A DNA stretch of 64,000 nucleotides from Endothia cerciana. Taxonomy: Eukaryota; Ascomycota; Sordariomycetes; Diaporthales; Cryphonectriaceae. The position numbers were made by a program, and so were the translations under genes. Location of the stretch: NCBI GenBank assembly GCA_026119935.1, contig JALRMH010000002.1, forward strand, positions 1,364,001 through 1,428,000. The letters run 5' to 3'. The notes under the pieces are model-generated. The model ran no database searches. It was not told the origin of the DNA and saw only the letters and a list, made by a program, of their open reading frames with translations. This document shows positions 1-12,415 of this stretch, piece by piece; the first letter of the stretch is position 1; each line of letters begins with the position of its first letter.

Positions 1-1931
1 GATGAAGAGCATTGCTGGTGGCAAGCTGGAAGGCTTTCCCTCCCAGGATGTCCTCCGTACCTGCTACGTCGAGCACAACCAGGGCGAAGATGCCGATATC
101 AGCATTCTGGAGTTTGTCTCCAAGGATCCTGAGATCGCCAAGAATGGCATCGAGCGTATTTCCGAAGTTTTGTCAGAGTTCGGCTTCACTGCTGGTCCCG
201 AGGGCAGGCAGTCGGAGAGGGTCGGCTCTCTGTCTGGTGGTTGGAAGATGAAGCTCGCTCTCGCCCGCGCCATGCTGCAGAAGGCCGACGTCCTCCTCCT
301 GGACGAACCGACTAACCACTTGGATGTCGTGAACATTGCCTGGCTGGAGAATTACCTCAAGACGCACCCAGACATCACCAGCCTTATCGTTTCTCACGAC
401 TCCGGCTTCCTGGACAACGTCACCACGGATATCTACCACTACGAGCCCGGCAAGAAACTTGGCCACTTCAAGGGCAACCTGAATGCTTTCGTCAATGTCC
501 GCCCCGAAGCCAAGAGCTACTACACGCTATCTGCCAGCAACGTCCAGTTCAAGTTTCCTCCTCCTGGGATCCTGTCTGGCGTCAAGTCGAACACACAAGC
601 TGTCATCCGCATGTCGAACGTCAGCTTTTCGTACCCGAATGCACCCAAGCCCTCGCTGTCCGACGTCTCCTGCAAGCTCACGATGTCATCTCGCGTGGCC
701 ATCATCGGTCCCAACGGCGCTGGCAAGTCGACCCTCATCAAGTTGCTCACCGGCGAGACCATCCCGAGTACCGGAAAGGTTGAGAAGCACCCCAACCTGC
801 GTATCGGATACATCAAGCAGCACGCCCTGGAACACGTAGAGATGCACCTGGAGAAGACGCCCAACCAGTACCTGCAGTGGCGCTACCAGAACGGTGATGA
901 CCGCGAGGTCCACCTCAAGCAGACCCGCGTCATGTCCGATCAAGATCGTGCACAGATGGAGAAGACCATCGACATAAATGACGGCAAGGGCGCTCGACAG
1001 ATCGAGACATTGGTCGGTCGGCAGAAACACAAGAAGTCCTTCCAATACGAAATGTAAGTATATCTCACCCGAGACTTCCCCATCACCGATGCCAATCAGC
1101 CGTGCTGACCACCCTTGCAGACAATGGAAAGGCTGGCTCCCCAAGCACAACAGCATGATGTCCCGTGAGACCCTTATCGAGCTGGGCTTCGACAAGCTCG
1201 TCCAGGAGTTCGACGATCACGAGTCCTCCCGCGAGGGTCTCGGCTACCGCGACTTGCAGCCCGCCGTCATCTCCGAACACTTCAAGGATCTCGGCCTCGA
1301 CCCGGACATCGCCAACCACAACGAGATCGGCTCGCTGTCCGGGGGGCAAAAGGTGAAGGTCGTCCTCGCCGGCGCCATGTGGAACAACCCCCATCTCCTG
1401 GTCCTCGACGAGCCGACCAACTTCCTGGACCGTGACTCCCTCGGCGGCCTCGCCGTGGCCATCCGCGACTTCAAGGGCGGCGTGGTCATGATCTCCCACA
1501 ACGAGGAGTTCGTCGGCGCCCTCGCCTCTGAGCAGTGGCTCGTGCGCGACGGGCGCGTTGCGCAGAAGAGCTCCTCGGCCATCGCCCTCGACCGCTTCGA
1601 GGACTCGCGCCCCGGCTCCGCCATCCCGTCGGGCGTCAACTCGCCGGCTGGCCTGGCGTCGACTGTGGCGTCCACGGTGGCGTCCGCTGTCTCCAGCGCC
1701 GTCAACTCGGGCGTCGAGGACAACGCCGACGACGTCCCGCTCAAGTTCCGCGCCAAGAAGAAGAGAAAGAAGACCAAGAAGGAGCTCAAGGAGCAGGAGG
1801 TCCGCAGGCGGCTCAGGCACATCGAGTGGCTCAACAGCCCCAAGGGCACGCAGCACCCTCCGGACACGGACGAGGAGGACGAGGGGAGGGGGAGGAAGGA
1901 GAAGTACCCCTGCTGCAACGCAAACTCCTGA
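1..1931 (+). CDS. New1/Elf1-like EF3-family ABC-F ATPase, 3' part
   Basis: The gene enters from the left edge, so its start and N-terminal HEAT region lie outside the window. Exons are 1-1053 (reading frame starts at base 2) and 1121-1931; the intron 1054-1120 has a GTAAGT donor and TTGCAG acceptor. The visible part contains the signature and Walker B of the first ABC domain (SGGWKMKLALARAML, LLLDEPTNHLD), Walker A of the second (GPNGAGKST), a chromodomain-like insertion (FQYEIQWKGW, created exactly by the splice) and the second signature/Walker B (SLSGGQKVKVVLAGAMW, LVLDEPTNFLD). A lysine-rich tail ends in RHIEWLNSPKGT followed by an acidic stretch, which is typical of New1/Elf1 rather than true EF3. 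Family members are ribosome-associated ATPases that assist translation; S. pombe Elf1 is also linked to mRNA export. The New1 versus EF3 choice rests on the tail only. It is convergent with the UstYa-like gene. Confidence 0.9.
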
Positions 1932-3271
1932 TGAGATAGACGTGAACGACGTTTTGCTTTTCTGCTCGAGGGGGACGGGACGATATGACAAACTACAAGA
2001 TCACGACCTGCTACTGCTGTTATAGAGTGAGTGCCTGATGACAGATAGATGGGCATTGTTCCAAACAAAAAGCACTTGGGTATCGAGTCGCTATAGACAT
2101 CTGGGAGACCGGCGTTTGATTTAGACTGGACCGGGCGGCTAAGTTCTGGGATAGATCGGACACAAATGCAAAGTTTCATTAACCTTTGCTTACTCTCGAG
2201 CTCTGTGTTACGTGGTTCAGCATGTGTTCAGTCTTCCTCCGCCATCTAGGTAGGCAGTTCGTGCCCATAGTTCTTGTCGCAACTGGTTCATCCATATCAA
2301 CAGTCCGCATTACCCGTTCTATCCTGCGGTGACCGTGGAACAGATTGGGTCCTACCGTGAAGCTCGAGAGCCGCATGACGAGGATGGAGAAGAACGTTAT
2401 GCGTATCATGATGATGACGGCGTCGATGTTGCGATGTAATAATGACTTGTAATGCTGTCGGGTGTCATAGATGGCCTGGCCGATCTGTACCGTACATATA
2501 CATCTTCTGAGTGGCATCTGATTTTGGGGGGGGGGGGGGGACCAAAGCTGCTGTCGACGGGCCGGGAGCAGGGTTCACAGACCCACCGCAGTCCCTGCCT
2601 CTACCGACTGAAACATATGTGTGCGCACTGTGGCTAGTGCAAACTTCCCAAAGAGGTAGTCGTGAGCCCTGTCCGCGCAAGCTGAGTGGTCGGCCAGATC
2701 TGTCGCCTCTTTCAGAACACCAGGAGGCAGATGCCCCGCCCGGGCTGGAGCTTGTTGCGACGTCGTCCCTTTCCAACATGCCCACCGCCACCATCCCGCC
2801 CCGGTGGGCAGGAGGGCGATGACATGGACTCGTGGCCTACACGCTCAGATCTCACGAGAAATGCGCACCCACGGAAGGAGACGTATGTTTGAGTGATGGT
2901 GTGACATTTACTTCGCGTCTCGAGTCCATCGCTCGGATACAATGAAGAGTTGATAATGTTAACAACAAAGCTGCCCGTGACGAAAAGTATGCTGCAACTC
3001 CGATGCTATGCCCAGATGCCCTTTGACCAGCAACCGTACCCTTTCTCACGGTCTACTGCTATGCTCTTCTATCATCCTCGCTGTCGTAAACCTCGCCATC
3101 TCCCCTGCCTGACGTTCCACCCACGAGTAACCTGGCCGCTGCCTGATGGAGCACTTCCTCCCAGTCATGCCGTGTTCTGAGGGCGTCACCAGATCGAGGC
3201 AGCAGCCCGTCCGTCCAGCCACCCACCCGCGGCCTTGTCACTCCCAACAGATAGGCCCACCGCCCAATACC
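1932..3271. other. Convergent intergenic region, no gene seen
   Basis: This is 1.3 kb between the 3' ends of the ABC-F and UstYa-like genes. Open frames here are short and show no family motif. The only notable element is a 15-base G tract at 2526-2540. Confidence 0.6.
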
Positions 3272-4497
3272 TCACGCGATGCCGCTCCTGTCGCCCGCGC
3301 GGTTCTCCACGGCCCAGCCCACGAGCGCGTCCCAGTCGCGGCACTGGTGCGTCGAGTTGGCGCCCGAGAAGCCCGCCCGGGTCCCGTCGGCGCGGGCCGC
3401 CGCGTAGTCGAGGGTTGTGTCGCCGGCGCACATGACGGACTGCCGGAGGTAGTCGATACAGTGGTACTCGTGGCCCGCGCCGGCGAAGCGGGACTTGGAG
3501 TGGACCTCGTACTTCTTGATCACGTCGCGGAGGACGCCCTGTTTGTTGGGGAAGGGGGGGGGGGGAACGTGTGAGCCGGGGCACGACGGCCAGGAAAGTA
3601 TCTGTGGGTGGAAAATCGGGGGGGGGGGGGGTAAGAAGGGATTTTGGGCGGACGAGATGTGGGTCTCAGGGGCTGGGATGGGGACACCAACAGCCCACAG
3701 ATGCGAGGGAGGGAAGAAGAAAAACTGTGGGCTGTTGGGCGGGGTGGGGGAGTAGGTTGCCTACCAGACAGTGCAGCTGGTGCAGCGCGGAGACGGAGTA
3801 TATCTCTGCGTCCTCCGGGTCATCCTCGATGGCCTTGCTCGCCGGCATGTCGTACTGCCTCGGGTGCGGCACGCGCACAAAGCCAGAGCCGACTGCGCCC
3901 GGCCATGTTTAGTCAGAGCAACAGAACAGACAGACGACCAAGGGCCGACGGCGAAGGGCGGAGGGACCACCTGGCTCACCTGGCATGAGAGCATTCCACA
4001 GCTTGTCTCCCTCGATGCTCGTGTCCTCATACGCCGTGGGGAAGTCGAACCTGACCTCCTTCATCGGTACTGCTCCGACACACGAACGTCAGCCTCTCTG
4101 TTTGCGCGCCCTCTCTCCTTCTCCCTAGATAATCATCCCCACCCCCCGGCCCACGGCCCTTGACACCGGGGGGGAGGCCACCGCGGCCGTTGCACGTACT
4201 CTCCGGGACAAAGGCCTGCGCCGGCAACAGCCCGCTGTCCCCTTTGGCCCACGGCGCCGCATCGCTGCCGCCGCCGCCCATGCCCATCTGCGGGTGCTTC
4301 CGCCCGACACAGAACCCCATGATGAGGGCGAGGAGCACCAGTAGGACGAGGTACAGCGCGTTCTTCACGCCCTCGTACATGGAGCACCCCCTCCTCCGCA
4401 CCCCGTCGTCGCCGTCGTCCCGCGCGCAGCCGGCCCCCGGCCCTTCCCCCTCCTCCTCCGCGGCAAAGCGCGGCACTCGGGTGTATTCGTTCCCCAT
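3272..4497 (-). CDS. UstYa-family (DUF3328) oxidase, type II membrane protein
   Basis: Model: complement of 3272-3538, 3765-3892, 3980-4069, 4200-4497, giving 260 residues with all phases consistent. A short cytosolic N-terminus rich in acidic residues is followed by one membrane segment (about residues 47-64, LYLVLLVLLALIMGF). After it comes the lumenal domain with both hallmark HxxHC motifs, HQLHC in exon 3 and HEYHC (followed by IDYLRQ) in exon 4, and the C-terminal HQCRDWDALVGWAVENR block typical of the family. UstYa-like proteins catalyse oxidative cyclisation or other oxidations in fungal ribosomal-peptide (dikaritin) and cyclic-peptide pathways. They usually sit in biosynthetic clusters, but no NRPS, PKS, second UstY or methyltransferase is visible nearby. 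Intron 3 carries two long C tracts on the sense strand. Substrate unknown; family assignment is firm. Confidence 0.88.
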
Positions 4498-5748
4498 GAT
4501 GTCCTTTTTTTGTTTCCGACCGGCGGTGACAACTAAAAAGGAAAAGAAGAGAAAATAAGGAAAAAAGAAGGTTGGGGGAAAGAAAAAAAAAAAAAAAAAA
4601 AAAACCCCCCCAGGGCGAGCTGAAAGAAATGAGATGTCCGAGGACCGGAAGCCCTGAGAGAGAGAGTGTGTATGTGTGGGTGCGTCTGTGTGTTCGGAGA
4701 GGAAAAGTCGAAGAAAATGAGGGACTGAGAACCGATGAGGTGAGATATACAAAAATATACAACATCACGACGTACGCTGTCTGACCACCGTGGTGAGGTC
4801 GTGATGGCAGGTCGGCCGGCCCAGGGGCGCCGTACCGTACGATAAAAATATCCGGGGGCGTGACTCCGCTTGCCGCATTGGGAAAGTTGGGGGGAGAGGC
4901 TCATTTAGCCGCGACAGGCCCCTGTCCACACGACCCCTAACCCTGGGAGCCTCACGCGCTAGGTAATCTTGGGCTGCGACTGTTTGTCGTATTAGTCTCG
5001 ATCAACGTCGTGCGGGCCGCCATTGAGGCTATTGTGAGGAGGTGAGGTAGTGCGGGGGATTAGCATGACCCTATGATTAACGAGTGCTATCATGTTCGTA
5101 TTCGTGTGATGTTATGTTATGTATGATACATGTGCTAAGAGAAGCAAAATCATGGCGTGGGCCGTCAGACGAGTCTAGTACTTCCAAAGAAAACTCCCTC
5201 CCCAACAGAGGAAGAAACGACAAAAAAGAGTGTGGATGTGTAGGTGCCATGCCCCTCCAAAGCCGGTGATATGTCCACGTGTACGCCATATCCCTGGCCC
5301 AAGGCCAGAATGCTGTGACATCCGTGAGGATCGCCCCTTTCTACCTGACACGCCCATAAACCAAAACCAACGCGGAGATAGAACGACCGGAGGGGGGGGG
5401 GGGGGGGAAGGAACCTCGAGAAGCACAAAAGAAAAAGAAGAGGAGAAAGAAAAAAGAGGGCGGGAACGTTGGAGAGATTCGTAGACGCCGTGGACATGTC
5501 GCTGACTCTTTTTCTGGGAGGCAGATAATCCCGTAGACCGTAAGGAGAAGCATGCCGGGCCCGAGTCCGCCCTGGATCGCGCGCGTCCCCCGGATACTAG
5601 GCTGAAGAAAGAGGCAGAGGCCACACTGCCAGAGCAGGACGGGGTTGGAGGTCGCCAAGGTGTAAGGCACAGCAATCCCCTTCGCCATTCCGAGAGCTCG
5701 TCATGCTCGGCCCCTCCAGGATAGGGCCCGCCGGTCTTGATGATCAGC
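4498..5748. other. Upstream region of the UstYa-like gene
   Basis: This stretch holds no recognisable gene. Simple-sequence tracts are prominent: A22 at 4583-4604 directly followed by C7 (4605-4611), about 90 bases upstream of the UstYa start codon, and G16 at 5392-5407. A GTGTG/GAGAG-rich stretch lies near 4654-4700. Overlapping minus-strand frames between 5175 and 5894 are low complexity and are not supported as coding. Confidence 0.5.
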
Positions 5749-6225
5749 CTAGGGCGAGGGGGGTGGCGTCGGCGTGCCCGGTGGTGGACCTGGCCTGATC
5801 GGTCCGGGGCGAGGGTTCGGCCGTGGAGAAGGGGGCGGCTGGGGCGTGGGGCAGGTTGTGATGCGCAGAGGACCGCGGGTGACGGCGTCCTCACCCAGCT
5901 CCGCCTGTTGGTGGGCTGGCCTTCGAGGAGTGGCTGGCGGGGTCGGAACGTCTGGCGGAGGCCCGGGGTAGATGGGTCCAGGACGGGGGCGAGGACGGGG
6001 TGAGGGCGGCGGTTGGGGCCTCGGGAGGGTGATGATGGCCGGGCTGCCCCTGACGAGAACGTGAATGACGGGCGGCCTTGAGGCTAGTTTGTCCCCGTCG
6101 ACAACGGATCTGTGGGAGCCCCCGGTGCATTTCTGAGGTCCGAAGGGCTTATTGTTGGTGGTGGTGGTGGTGGTGGCACGTCTTCCTCCAGCGCCACCAA
6201 GGACTGAATGAATCTGCAACCCCAT
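5749..6225 (-). CDS. Proline-rich ORF with duplicated 42-residue unit (hypothetical)
   Basis: This is an open frame of 158 residues from ATG at 6225 to TAG at 5749, on the same strand as the UstYa-like gene and 1.25 kb upstream of it. After a low-complexity N-terminal part (a run of six Thr) come two in-register copies of a 42-residue unit, at about 5926-6051 and 5752-5877, separated by 16 residues. The shared core reads PQPPPSPRP-x-PRPGPI-x-PGPPP-x-x-PTPP; the variable position after GPI is Tyr in copy 1 and Arg in copy 2. Conservation is in frame, and the plus-strand frame of the same repeat is broken by a stop, which favours the minus strand as coding. There is no clear signal peptide and only one Arg-Arg site, between the units. 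It could be a small repeat protein, a peptide precursor, or a GC-rich duplication with a chance ORF. Confidence 0.3.
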   Translation of the reverse strand: MGLQIHSVLGGAGGRRATTTTTTNNKPFGPQKCTGGSHRSVVDGDKLASRPPVIHVLVRGSPAIITLPRPQPPPSPRPRPRPGPIYPGPPPDVPTPPATPRRPAHQQAELGEDAVTRGPLRITTCPTPQPPPSPRPNPRPGPIRPGPPPGTPTPPPSP

Positions 6226-9200
6226 ACCCTCGATCAACTCCTAGTGGGCTTGCGAGCCAGTGATCCGTCGTCAGAGGGCGTTGTTGTCAGAGCAGCTGGT
6301 GGTAAATGTCTGCACTTGAGTGATGTGTGTAGTTCCAGGTGAATTGTTATATTGAGGTAGTCAGTAGTGTGTCTGAGAAGACTGGTGATGATGGATGAAT
6401 CATCTGTTGTCTAGTTGGTTTTCATCCCGACGAGAATCATCCACATCTTATACACGTCTTGAGCATATGCTGATATCGAGATGAATAGTAAGAATAGGAA
6501 TGCCTTGTCATGAAAGCTGTGCCTGATGTCTCGATCATCGTCGACGGGCCGAAAAGGATGGTTTCATGGTAACACCAGTTATGCAGTCAAGCATAACTGT
6601 TGCCATATACCTCGGCATCTTGACAGACCGACAGAAGTACCATTATTGTCCTCCAGAAATCCAGGTTCGGCATATCAGGGCTGTTGGTAGGGACAGTGCA
6701 GACGGGATAGCCATCCTGGAGGATCGACTCTGGGTCATAGCAGGGGGGGGGGACACATCGATACATCGAGGATTGGCAGTGCCGCCGTATGTGTACCAGA
6801 TACGTTGTAGCTGCCTCTATTCCCTCAAGAGAGCCTAGCAGGATGAGACCATCTGATGCAATCCGCTTGGAGGGAGGGGGGGGGGGGCCAAAAACATGCG
6901 AGAGAGGTCGCCAACAAGGCCGATGACACTTCCTCATAGGGACAAGATCACTGTGTGATAGTCCCAAAGAGGAGGCAGGCAACGGCTTCGAGGCGGGTCG
7001 GTAACCGAAATGGTAGCGCTGCGCACTCTTTTGACGGGCCTGTTGGATATGGGCCTGCGTCTGCAGATGTGGCTTTGGCCCGTGATGTGCTATGCTGTGC
7101 CAGCCCGCCGGTACCAAATTCAGAGCGGCGGGAGCTCGGCGAGGCTTAGATGGGCGCAACCCTGCCAGGTGAGGTTGCCTAGGGTCACCTCAGCGAGCTG
7201 TTCTACCAGCTTCTGAGGGCCCACGTGCTGTGCCATGTGGAAGGAGTTCCAACTACCGCAGCCTCATGCACTGTCGGGTGCGGGATGCGACCCTTCTTCT
7301 TCCAGGCGCGACTAGCCTTCTCTCGGGTGTGAGCAGTCACAAAGGGAAGAGCCGCGCGAGATAATCAAGGGTCAGCGTCACACGGCGTGCGGTCCTGCTT
7401 ACGCAGTACGGCTCAACCCGCTGCAAAATATGCGGCGCCGCGAGAGAAAGGCTCGATCAGTTTTGATGGGGACATGCTCTCGAGGCAATGATGTCTCTCT
7501 CCACCGTCCGTGTTCCAGCCAGTGTTCATGAGGCGGTAGAGCCGAACGTCCATTGCGTGGTCGGTTACTTCAGGCGACCTGCTCACGTCGAAAGATAGGT
7601 ATTGCTAATGCAGAAAACGCGCAAAGATCTTTCAGATGTGTCAAAATACTTGTTGGAAATCTTATGAGGGCCATAATGCTGGAGATCGCCAGCTGGGGTA
7701 AGAATCCTCGGCACCCTCGTGGGGCACACTCAATGCCGTAGGGCTGAACGGGAGGGAGCCAATTGCGTAGATCGGGGTGACAGCGGGAATCTCACCCATG
7801 CAGACGACGCGGCCGTGGGGGCCACTGAGCAAGGTTGCACAGCACAAACCTCAGTTGGATGGCGATGTGCTAGAGGATCCGGTTCCTTGTTCTATAGCTG
7901 CGTTCTGAAAGGTCAGGCACCGACGAATTTTTTATTCTCAGGTGCCATTGCGCTCTCCAGAACACCGAGTTGCAGCGCGCATGCAGTCATTTACCGGTCT
8001 AGAGGTTGCTGTGCCGCTGTCAATACAGCCTTCTGAATCTCGAAATGTCGTACCCTTTTTCTGTGTTTGCCGTTCCTGCGGCGGCCGCCGTTCAGGAAGA
8101 ACCTAGTCGGGAAAAGGCTGTCTGACAGCTCAAAATAGGTGACGAGTCCTTGCCTCAGGCAGGCTACGAGACCAAGCCAGTTTCCTGCCTGGACGTGTGC
8201 TCGGCTCAAAAAATGGGCGAAGAAACCTCGACGTCCAAGCTATGGTTCGGAGGAGTGCATGAGCCTCCTTTGTGCGAGTGACCATTGCATTGACCCTTGT
8301 GGATCTCGCTATATGAGCCCAACCCGCTGACACAGGCCAATGGCACTTGCGTCCGACAGCCTGCTCTTGTCACTCTCTCGAAGAATAAGATAAGGATCCG
8401 GCGTTGTTATTGCTGTGGATGGTCGTTATAGGCCGCGCGTCAGGACAAAGGTTGAGTCAGTCCGTGTGACCACCCAAGGGGGTCGGAATTCCCGTGAGAC
8501 ATGATATGCATGATTTACTTTGACCTGATCGCAGACAATCGATAGCACAGCAGCAGCGGTTCTTCCGACCAGCTTGGGCAGGCCGAAGTCGCCGCCGTGC
8601 GCTGATGTCCCATAGGGAGCGTTGCCTAGTCCTCACGAGGGTAAGCAGCTCGCATCTCTGCGAGAGCGTGGGCAGTAGCGCACTGACGTCTGCCTCATGA
8701 GGCACTCATGATACGGCTCTTACGCCGGAGCTGCGTATCTATTTACCGAAAGGTTTGGGGGCTTTGGGATCATCGCTCCCTTTTCGCGTTCCACGATCAG
8801 GAGGAGCATCGCTCTTGACGATGACGAAGGAAGGCTTGCACTCTCTCAGCCCTGGTGAGACCGAGGGGCGGTCTGCGCGTTCTTCACATCATCGAACAAT
8901 CGAACCGCTCTAGACATTGGTGCTGCGGCCGATCCTCACCTGAGGCGCATTGGCTCATTGCCTGAGGGATACGGACCGATGTCATACATCTCAAAGCAGA
9001 AGGAATTTGTGTTCATGACGACGTAGTGATCTGTTAGTAGACAATTAGCTGTAGCGTGACTTTGGGTTTACGGACCCGCCCAGAAGTCATCCATCAAGGT
9101 CTCAGCTGGAACAGAATGAGTGAGCCACTGGCCGAGGGCGTGACTTTTTGCCCCTGCAGCAAAACCAAGCGGTCAACATGGGTTCCTCAAACATCTGTCC

Positions 9201-9862
9201 TGTCAGTTTCACACAGTAGAAGACTCACCATAGCTCAGCATGGACGGCTCTTCCCCCGTCAGACCGACGGAGGCAGTGCCGGGGACCTAGGCGGCATGTC
9301 AAGCCTTTCTGGACACTCGGTGGCGAAAGAGAACGAACCCGAAGCTCAAGGCTGCGCAGTGGGCTGGCGCCGATAAGTCTCTCCCACACCACAGCAAAAT
9401 AAGCCAAGACATTACGAGATTGATGCTCTTTGTGATAATGTTCGATTCCTTCCTTCTATATCCGATGCTACCAATTGCCTCAGAACTCGACGAAACCAGT
9501 ATCGCTTCGATCCGATTGTCACTCGGCGCCAAGTCCTAAGCAGTCTGCATGCATCAGCCAAGCCAGCTCCTCGCAAGGCAGGACATATTAATGGTGGTCA
9601 GCCGGGCTAACCCACCTGTTATCAAAATCCAACACCTCAATCCCACACTGTATTAGTCAGGGGTCCCCATCCGCAGACCTGGGTTGCAGCCTTCTCAAAG
9701 GTCTTATGGACAGCCGCCAAAGTGTCCTAAATTCGCGCAGTTCCATTGCGGCAAATTTCTTGCGCTACTTGCGGTTGTCTCGCCGTCGACAAGGATTGAA
9801 AGTGCTCTATGTCAGCCTTCCCAAGGCCATACCTTCTTCAGACATCGGTATCCTGAGCCTCT
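6226..9862. other. 3.6-kb gene-poor region
   Basis: No frame shows a domain, a plausible spliced model or a codon pattern like the neighbouring genes. G tracts occur at 6743-6752 and 6876-6887. The 6240-6420 part reads on the minus strand like a CA-rich fungal promoter or leader and could serve the proline-rich ORF. No transposon ends were identified. I see nothing else that can be supported. Confidence 0.5.
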
Positions 9863-10953
9863 TCAGCGGTAGCTCCTTCGATCCCTTGAGCGGCTTCTGC
9901 CTGCTCGACGGCCACCGTAGCTGGCATAACTGTCGCGACTAGGACTGCGCCGTCGGTCGTAGTCATCCTCATACCGCCTGCCTCTTCCGCGTCGCGAGGG
10001 TGGTGGGCTCCGCGACCTACTACGCGAGTATGAAGGCGATCGCGTTCTGTATCGCCCACCCCTTGCGGAGGGGGCAGGAGACCTAGATCTTGATCTTGAA
10101 ATTGAACGCGGCCGCCAAGTATCAGATGATGGAGGGGCACCACGACCAAACCGGCCGCCTCCTCGTGGACCTCGACCACGTGGGCCGCCATCGAATCCTG
10201 GAGGGCCACGGGGGCCTCGGGGGCCACGGCCTGGAGGTGGAAGTCTAGGGTCGAAGTTTGCTCCACGCGTTGCTGTTGGTGGCGGGGCAGAGAACTTTCG
10301 GCGCGGCAGGACTATCGAGACGCTGATGGTGGCACCATCAAGTTGTGCTTCGTGCATGTGTGCAATGGCGGATTCTGCGTCGGCTTCGTTGACGTAGAGA
10401 ATGTAGGCAGCCCCACGGTTTGTACCATCTAAATAATCAAAGCTGTCAGCACCGAACAGGACAGACGCAGAGAGTGGAGGAAGCTCACACTGCCGGCTCA
10501 AAGGCACATCCATGTCGTCAATGTCGCCGTACTGGCCGAAGATCTCGCGCAGATGATCCTCAGTCACATTCTTCGTCAGACGTTCGACGACAATCTGCTT
10601 CAAGAGTTAGTAATCGCTATATGTGCCCCAGCGAAGAGTGGGAAGGAGGCGGGACGTCGACAGACCTTCGTGCTCCTCAAAGGGCTCTCGCTGCGGGAGC
10701 GACTGCGACCACGACTTAGGTTGCGCATCCTGCTGTCGTCCCTATTAGGGCTTCGGCTCCGGCTCCGGCTGTCACGACTCCGGCCATTGCGACGGGGTGG
10801 CGAGCGAGATTCTCTAGATGGTGTACGGCGGCGCGAAATGGATCGAATCCTGCTTCTGGATCGGGAGGGGTATGAGCGCGAGCGAGGCGAGCGGCTGCGC
10901 GGACGAGGCAGCTCGTCGCGGGGCAGTGATCGTGATCGTGATCTCGATGGCAT
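9863..10953 (-). CDS. SR-rich RRM protein, RNPS1-like
   Basis: Model: complement of 9863-10428, 10489-10594, 10666-10953; 319 residues. Exon 1 codes for an Arg/Ser dipeptide-rich N-terminus (96 residues). Exons 2-3 make one RRM (VVERLTKNVTEDHLREIFGQ, then YGTNRGAAYILYVNEADAE after splicing, and AHMHEAQLDG), followed by a Pro/Gly-rich linker and a second RS-rich tail ending SRDRRSYR. This order matches RNPS1, a nuclear splicing activator and peripheral exon-junction-complex factor. The first intron has a slightly unusual GTCTGT donor but a good TACTAAC branch site; the second uses GTGAGC and creates the conserved FGQ...YGTNRG core exactly. It shares a 1.46-kb divergent upstream region with the GH55 gene. 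Confidence 0.85.
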
Positions 10954-12415
10954 GATTGGGATGTGGTTTTTCAGTGTTGCAGATAGGATGAGTGAAATAA
11001 GAGCTGAAGCAGACCAAGTTGGCAAGCAAAGAAATCCAAGCCAACGTTTGAGCGCGAAGAGATCCCGACTTGCAGACGACTTTTGGCTGTGCGGAGCTTT
11101 GGCAGGCACCTACCTCCCTGGACTAACCATAGTAGCTTCATTCCACAGATCCCTGCAGGGGGGTGCGACTATGATGTAGTAGCTCAAGGGTTAGGGCTCA
11201 TGAGAACACCCCCTCCCCCCCCCCAAAAAAGTGGAAAGTCCCAAAATACAACACCGGAAAAGCCCTGGCGATACATTCTATAAACACTATCTAACTACAA
11301 ACAGCTTTTATCGAGCATTGTTCTTCGGTATGAAGCAATTAGTAGAAGGACAACTCTACAACTTTGCGGTAGACCACTAGTCCTTTGGTCTTTCATTAAT
11401 AATTATTGAATGTATGCAATGTGCAGGATATTCTGCAAAGAGCATTTCTCAGTCATCAATCTTCAAGAAACATTGGCCCACCTCGGGCAAGCATTCATTC
11501 AACTCGAGACTGATTTTCCCCTCGAACGTTGTCTTTTCTTTCAATAATGTGGGACGAAATGTGCAAGTAATTACAAAATTTTGTCACTATTTAATGTCAG
11601 CTGAAGATTGCTAGTAGTCTCCTCAACTCGAATCGACAACTAGCACCAAGCAGCAAGCTGTGCAGGTGATAGCCCTGGCAATGTTGCTGGCGTCAGAAGG
11701 CTAGGTCCGAGATGAAACTCCGTGGTGCATCCCAAGCTTGATAATGCAGACATTGGCCATGGCACCCCTCCCCGAGCCAGTTTCCTGATGATGTGGGATC
11801 GAGAGCCTGGAGGAGCACGATGTATGAGATCTCATATTGGTAGCTGAAAAACCCTTGATCCCATGTGGACAAGGGAACACATAATTTTGTACTACTGCGC
11901 TAGACTCTAGCAGTAATAGACTGTGTCTGATTCTTGACTCTCGATGCTGGGAGGAGGAGGGAATCACTCAGACATGAAGTAAATGAGTAGCCTTCTATAG
12001 AGCCCAATGTGCCAACTGATTGATCTACACCTCTTGCTTCCTGACGACCTACCCGTATTTTCAGTGTCCAGTAATTTGTCAGCGTCGAGTGATCCAGAAG
12101 TAAGGCTACACTAGGGCTCACACTTGTCTCCCTCCATGCCGCTTTGTGGGACCTTGCCTTGCCCACGTCGTCCTTCCTGCACCTTCCTTGGTACCACGAC
12201 CTAGACTCCCAGCATTTAGGCTCGAGGAAGGTTACAGCATCACTTTCGTATCAGTCGACGCCTCCTCAATCTTTTTTTTTTTTCTTCAGCCTCCACCATT
12301 CTGCATTCTGAGCTGTCCCCTGCCTTCGACGTCACCTTTCAGCCAGACTGGACCTTAACATCACCTCTTCCACCACCCATCCCGCCGTTGAGACTGGGTC
12401 TTGCTGATATCAAGG
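10954..12415. other. Divergent promoter region, RNPS1-like / GH55
   Basis: No gene seen. The region carries C10 at 11215-11224 and an AT-richer block around 11280-11600. A pyrimidine-rich stretch with T12 at 12272-12283 lies 130-150 bases before the GH55 start codon and looks like a fungal leader/core-promoter tract. Confidence 0.5.

Noticed and set aside
1535..2025. Arg/Ser-rich frames overlapping the ABC-F exon
   Set aside because: Shadows of the GC-rich third exon region of the real gene in other frames.
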